A stretch of 5,800 bases of DNA, taken from Lachnospiraceae bacterium (GTDB lineage: Bacteria; Bacillota_A; Clostridia; Lachnospirales; Lachnospiraceae). The stretch is from the NCBI GenBank assembly GCA_017464045.1, contig JAFUEG010000212.1, positions 1 through 5,800 on the forward strand, written 5' to 3'. The notes under the pieces are model-generated. The model searched no databases. It had not been told where the DNA came from and saw nothing but the letters and a program-made list of their open reading frames with translations. Positions within the stretch are counted from its first letter, which is position 1. Each line of letters begins with the position of its first letter. This document shows positions 5,360 through 5,800 of this stretch, one piece after another. Both the position numbers and the translations under genes were made by a program.

Positions 5360-5368
5360 TTATGCACA
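5360..5368 (+). promoter_or_regulatory. Isolated DnaA-box match
   Basis: TTATGCACA fits TTATNCACA fully. A near match, TTATTTACA, lies on the - strand at 5336-5344 (one mismatch). It sits in the AT-rich gap between the tRNA and the last gene, which otherwise shows no strong promoter. A chance match is quite possible in DNA of this composition. Confidence 0.25.
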
Positions 5369-5415
5369 AAACTTAATATTTTTAAATGTAATTTAAAAGA
5401 TAGGAGGTTGATATT

Positions 5416-5800
5416 ATGAAACATAAAAAGAGTGCAACATTAACAGTAAGTGCCGTTGCTTTTGTAGCATCTTTGCTTGTTGATTTTTATATGATAATTG
5501 CATATCCTGCCAAACTAAATATTATCATTGCAATTTCTTTAATAGTTGTAATCGATACTTATTTTCTTGTGGACAGTATTCTTTCTTTGGTTGATGATAT
5601 AGCCTCAATAAATATCGACAAACAAAACGAACTTACCAAGGTTCAAAAGGGTATATATTCTGTTGCGAAACGTGAGGAAATATCCAGAAGTGAAAATATA
5701 TCCACACTTGTTGATACACTTACAAACATGAAAAATGAAAATGCTAAACTTATGAATGACTTACTTGAACAGGATAAAGTTATTAATAAGCTTCAGATTA
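5416..5800 (+). CDS. Membrane protein with two N-terminal helices and a coiled coil, partial (3' end beyond window)
   Basis: The frame is open from ATG 5416 to the right edge, giving 128 complete codons and no stop, so the gene is cut by the window. TAGGAGG (5401-5407) lies 8 bases before the ATG, a strong site that fixes the start. The protein begins MKHKKSATLTVSAVAFV. It has two hydrophobic segments, about residues 8-30 and 35-55, separated by a short YPAKLN turn. A polar region follows that becomes helical and charged from about residue 85 on (REEISRSENIS to NKLQI), with heptad-like spacing of hydrophobic residues that suggests a coiled coil in the cytoplasm. The hairpin of helices with a long soluble tail recalls structural or sensory membrane proteins, but I do not recognise the family and assign no function. 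Confidence 0.88.
   Translation, partial: MKHKKSATLTVSAVAFVASLLVDFYMIIAYPAKLNIIIAISLIVVIDTYFLVDSILSLVDDIASINIDKQNELTKVQKGIYSVAKREEISRSENISTLVDTLTNMKNENAKLMNDLLEQDKVINKLQI

Overview
The window reads as an origin-proximal stretch of a low-G+C Clostridia chromosome, most likely family Lachnospiraceae. The evidence is the AT-rich composition, strong AGGAGG-type ribosome binding sites, a Clostridia-type SerRS, and the parA-parB-DUF4446-serS gene order followed by a DUF3881-type gene. The family assignment rests on recognising proteins, not on a search. All protein genes lie on the + strand.

Positions 1-420 hold no gene. They carry a chromosomal centromere: four parS sites of the TGTTTCACGTGAAACA type. 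Three lie in near-identical 73-bp tandem units and the fourth in a shortened 42-bp unit, inside a 34-bp perfect palindrome. Centre-to-centre distances are 73, 73 and 42 bp, close to whole numbers of helical turns. A DnaA-box match and several possible promoter elements lie between the array and parA.

Positions 421-4160 look like one operon: parA (ATPase), parB (CTP-dependent clamp that binds parS), a single-pass membrane protein of the DUF4446 type, and serS (seryl-tRNA synthetase). Intergenic gaps are 22-49 bp. ParB should load on the array just upstream, and ParA should act on the ParB-parS complex to move or organise origins. The membrane protein has no known role, but its place in the operon makes it a candidate partner. 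SerS does a housekeeping job and is probably a passenger in expression.

Positions 4161-5151 hold a gap with a candidate promoter and a weak possible terminator, then a 291-aa protein that I recognise as DUF3881-like, of unknown function. Positions 5152-5415 hold a good promoter and a tRNA-Arg(CCU) gene. From 5416 a two-helix membrane protein with a coiled-coil region begins and runs off the right edge.

Most of the content is a standard ParABS locus. The least ordinary things are the helically phased tandem parS array and the uncharacterised membrane protein inside the par operon.
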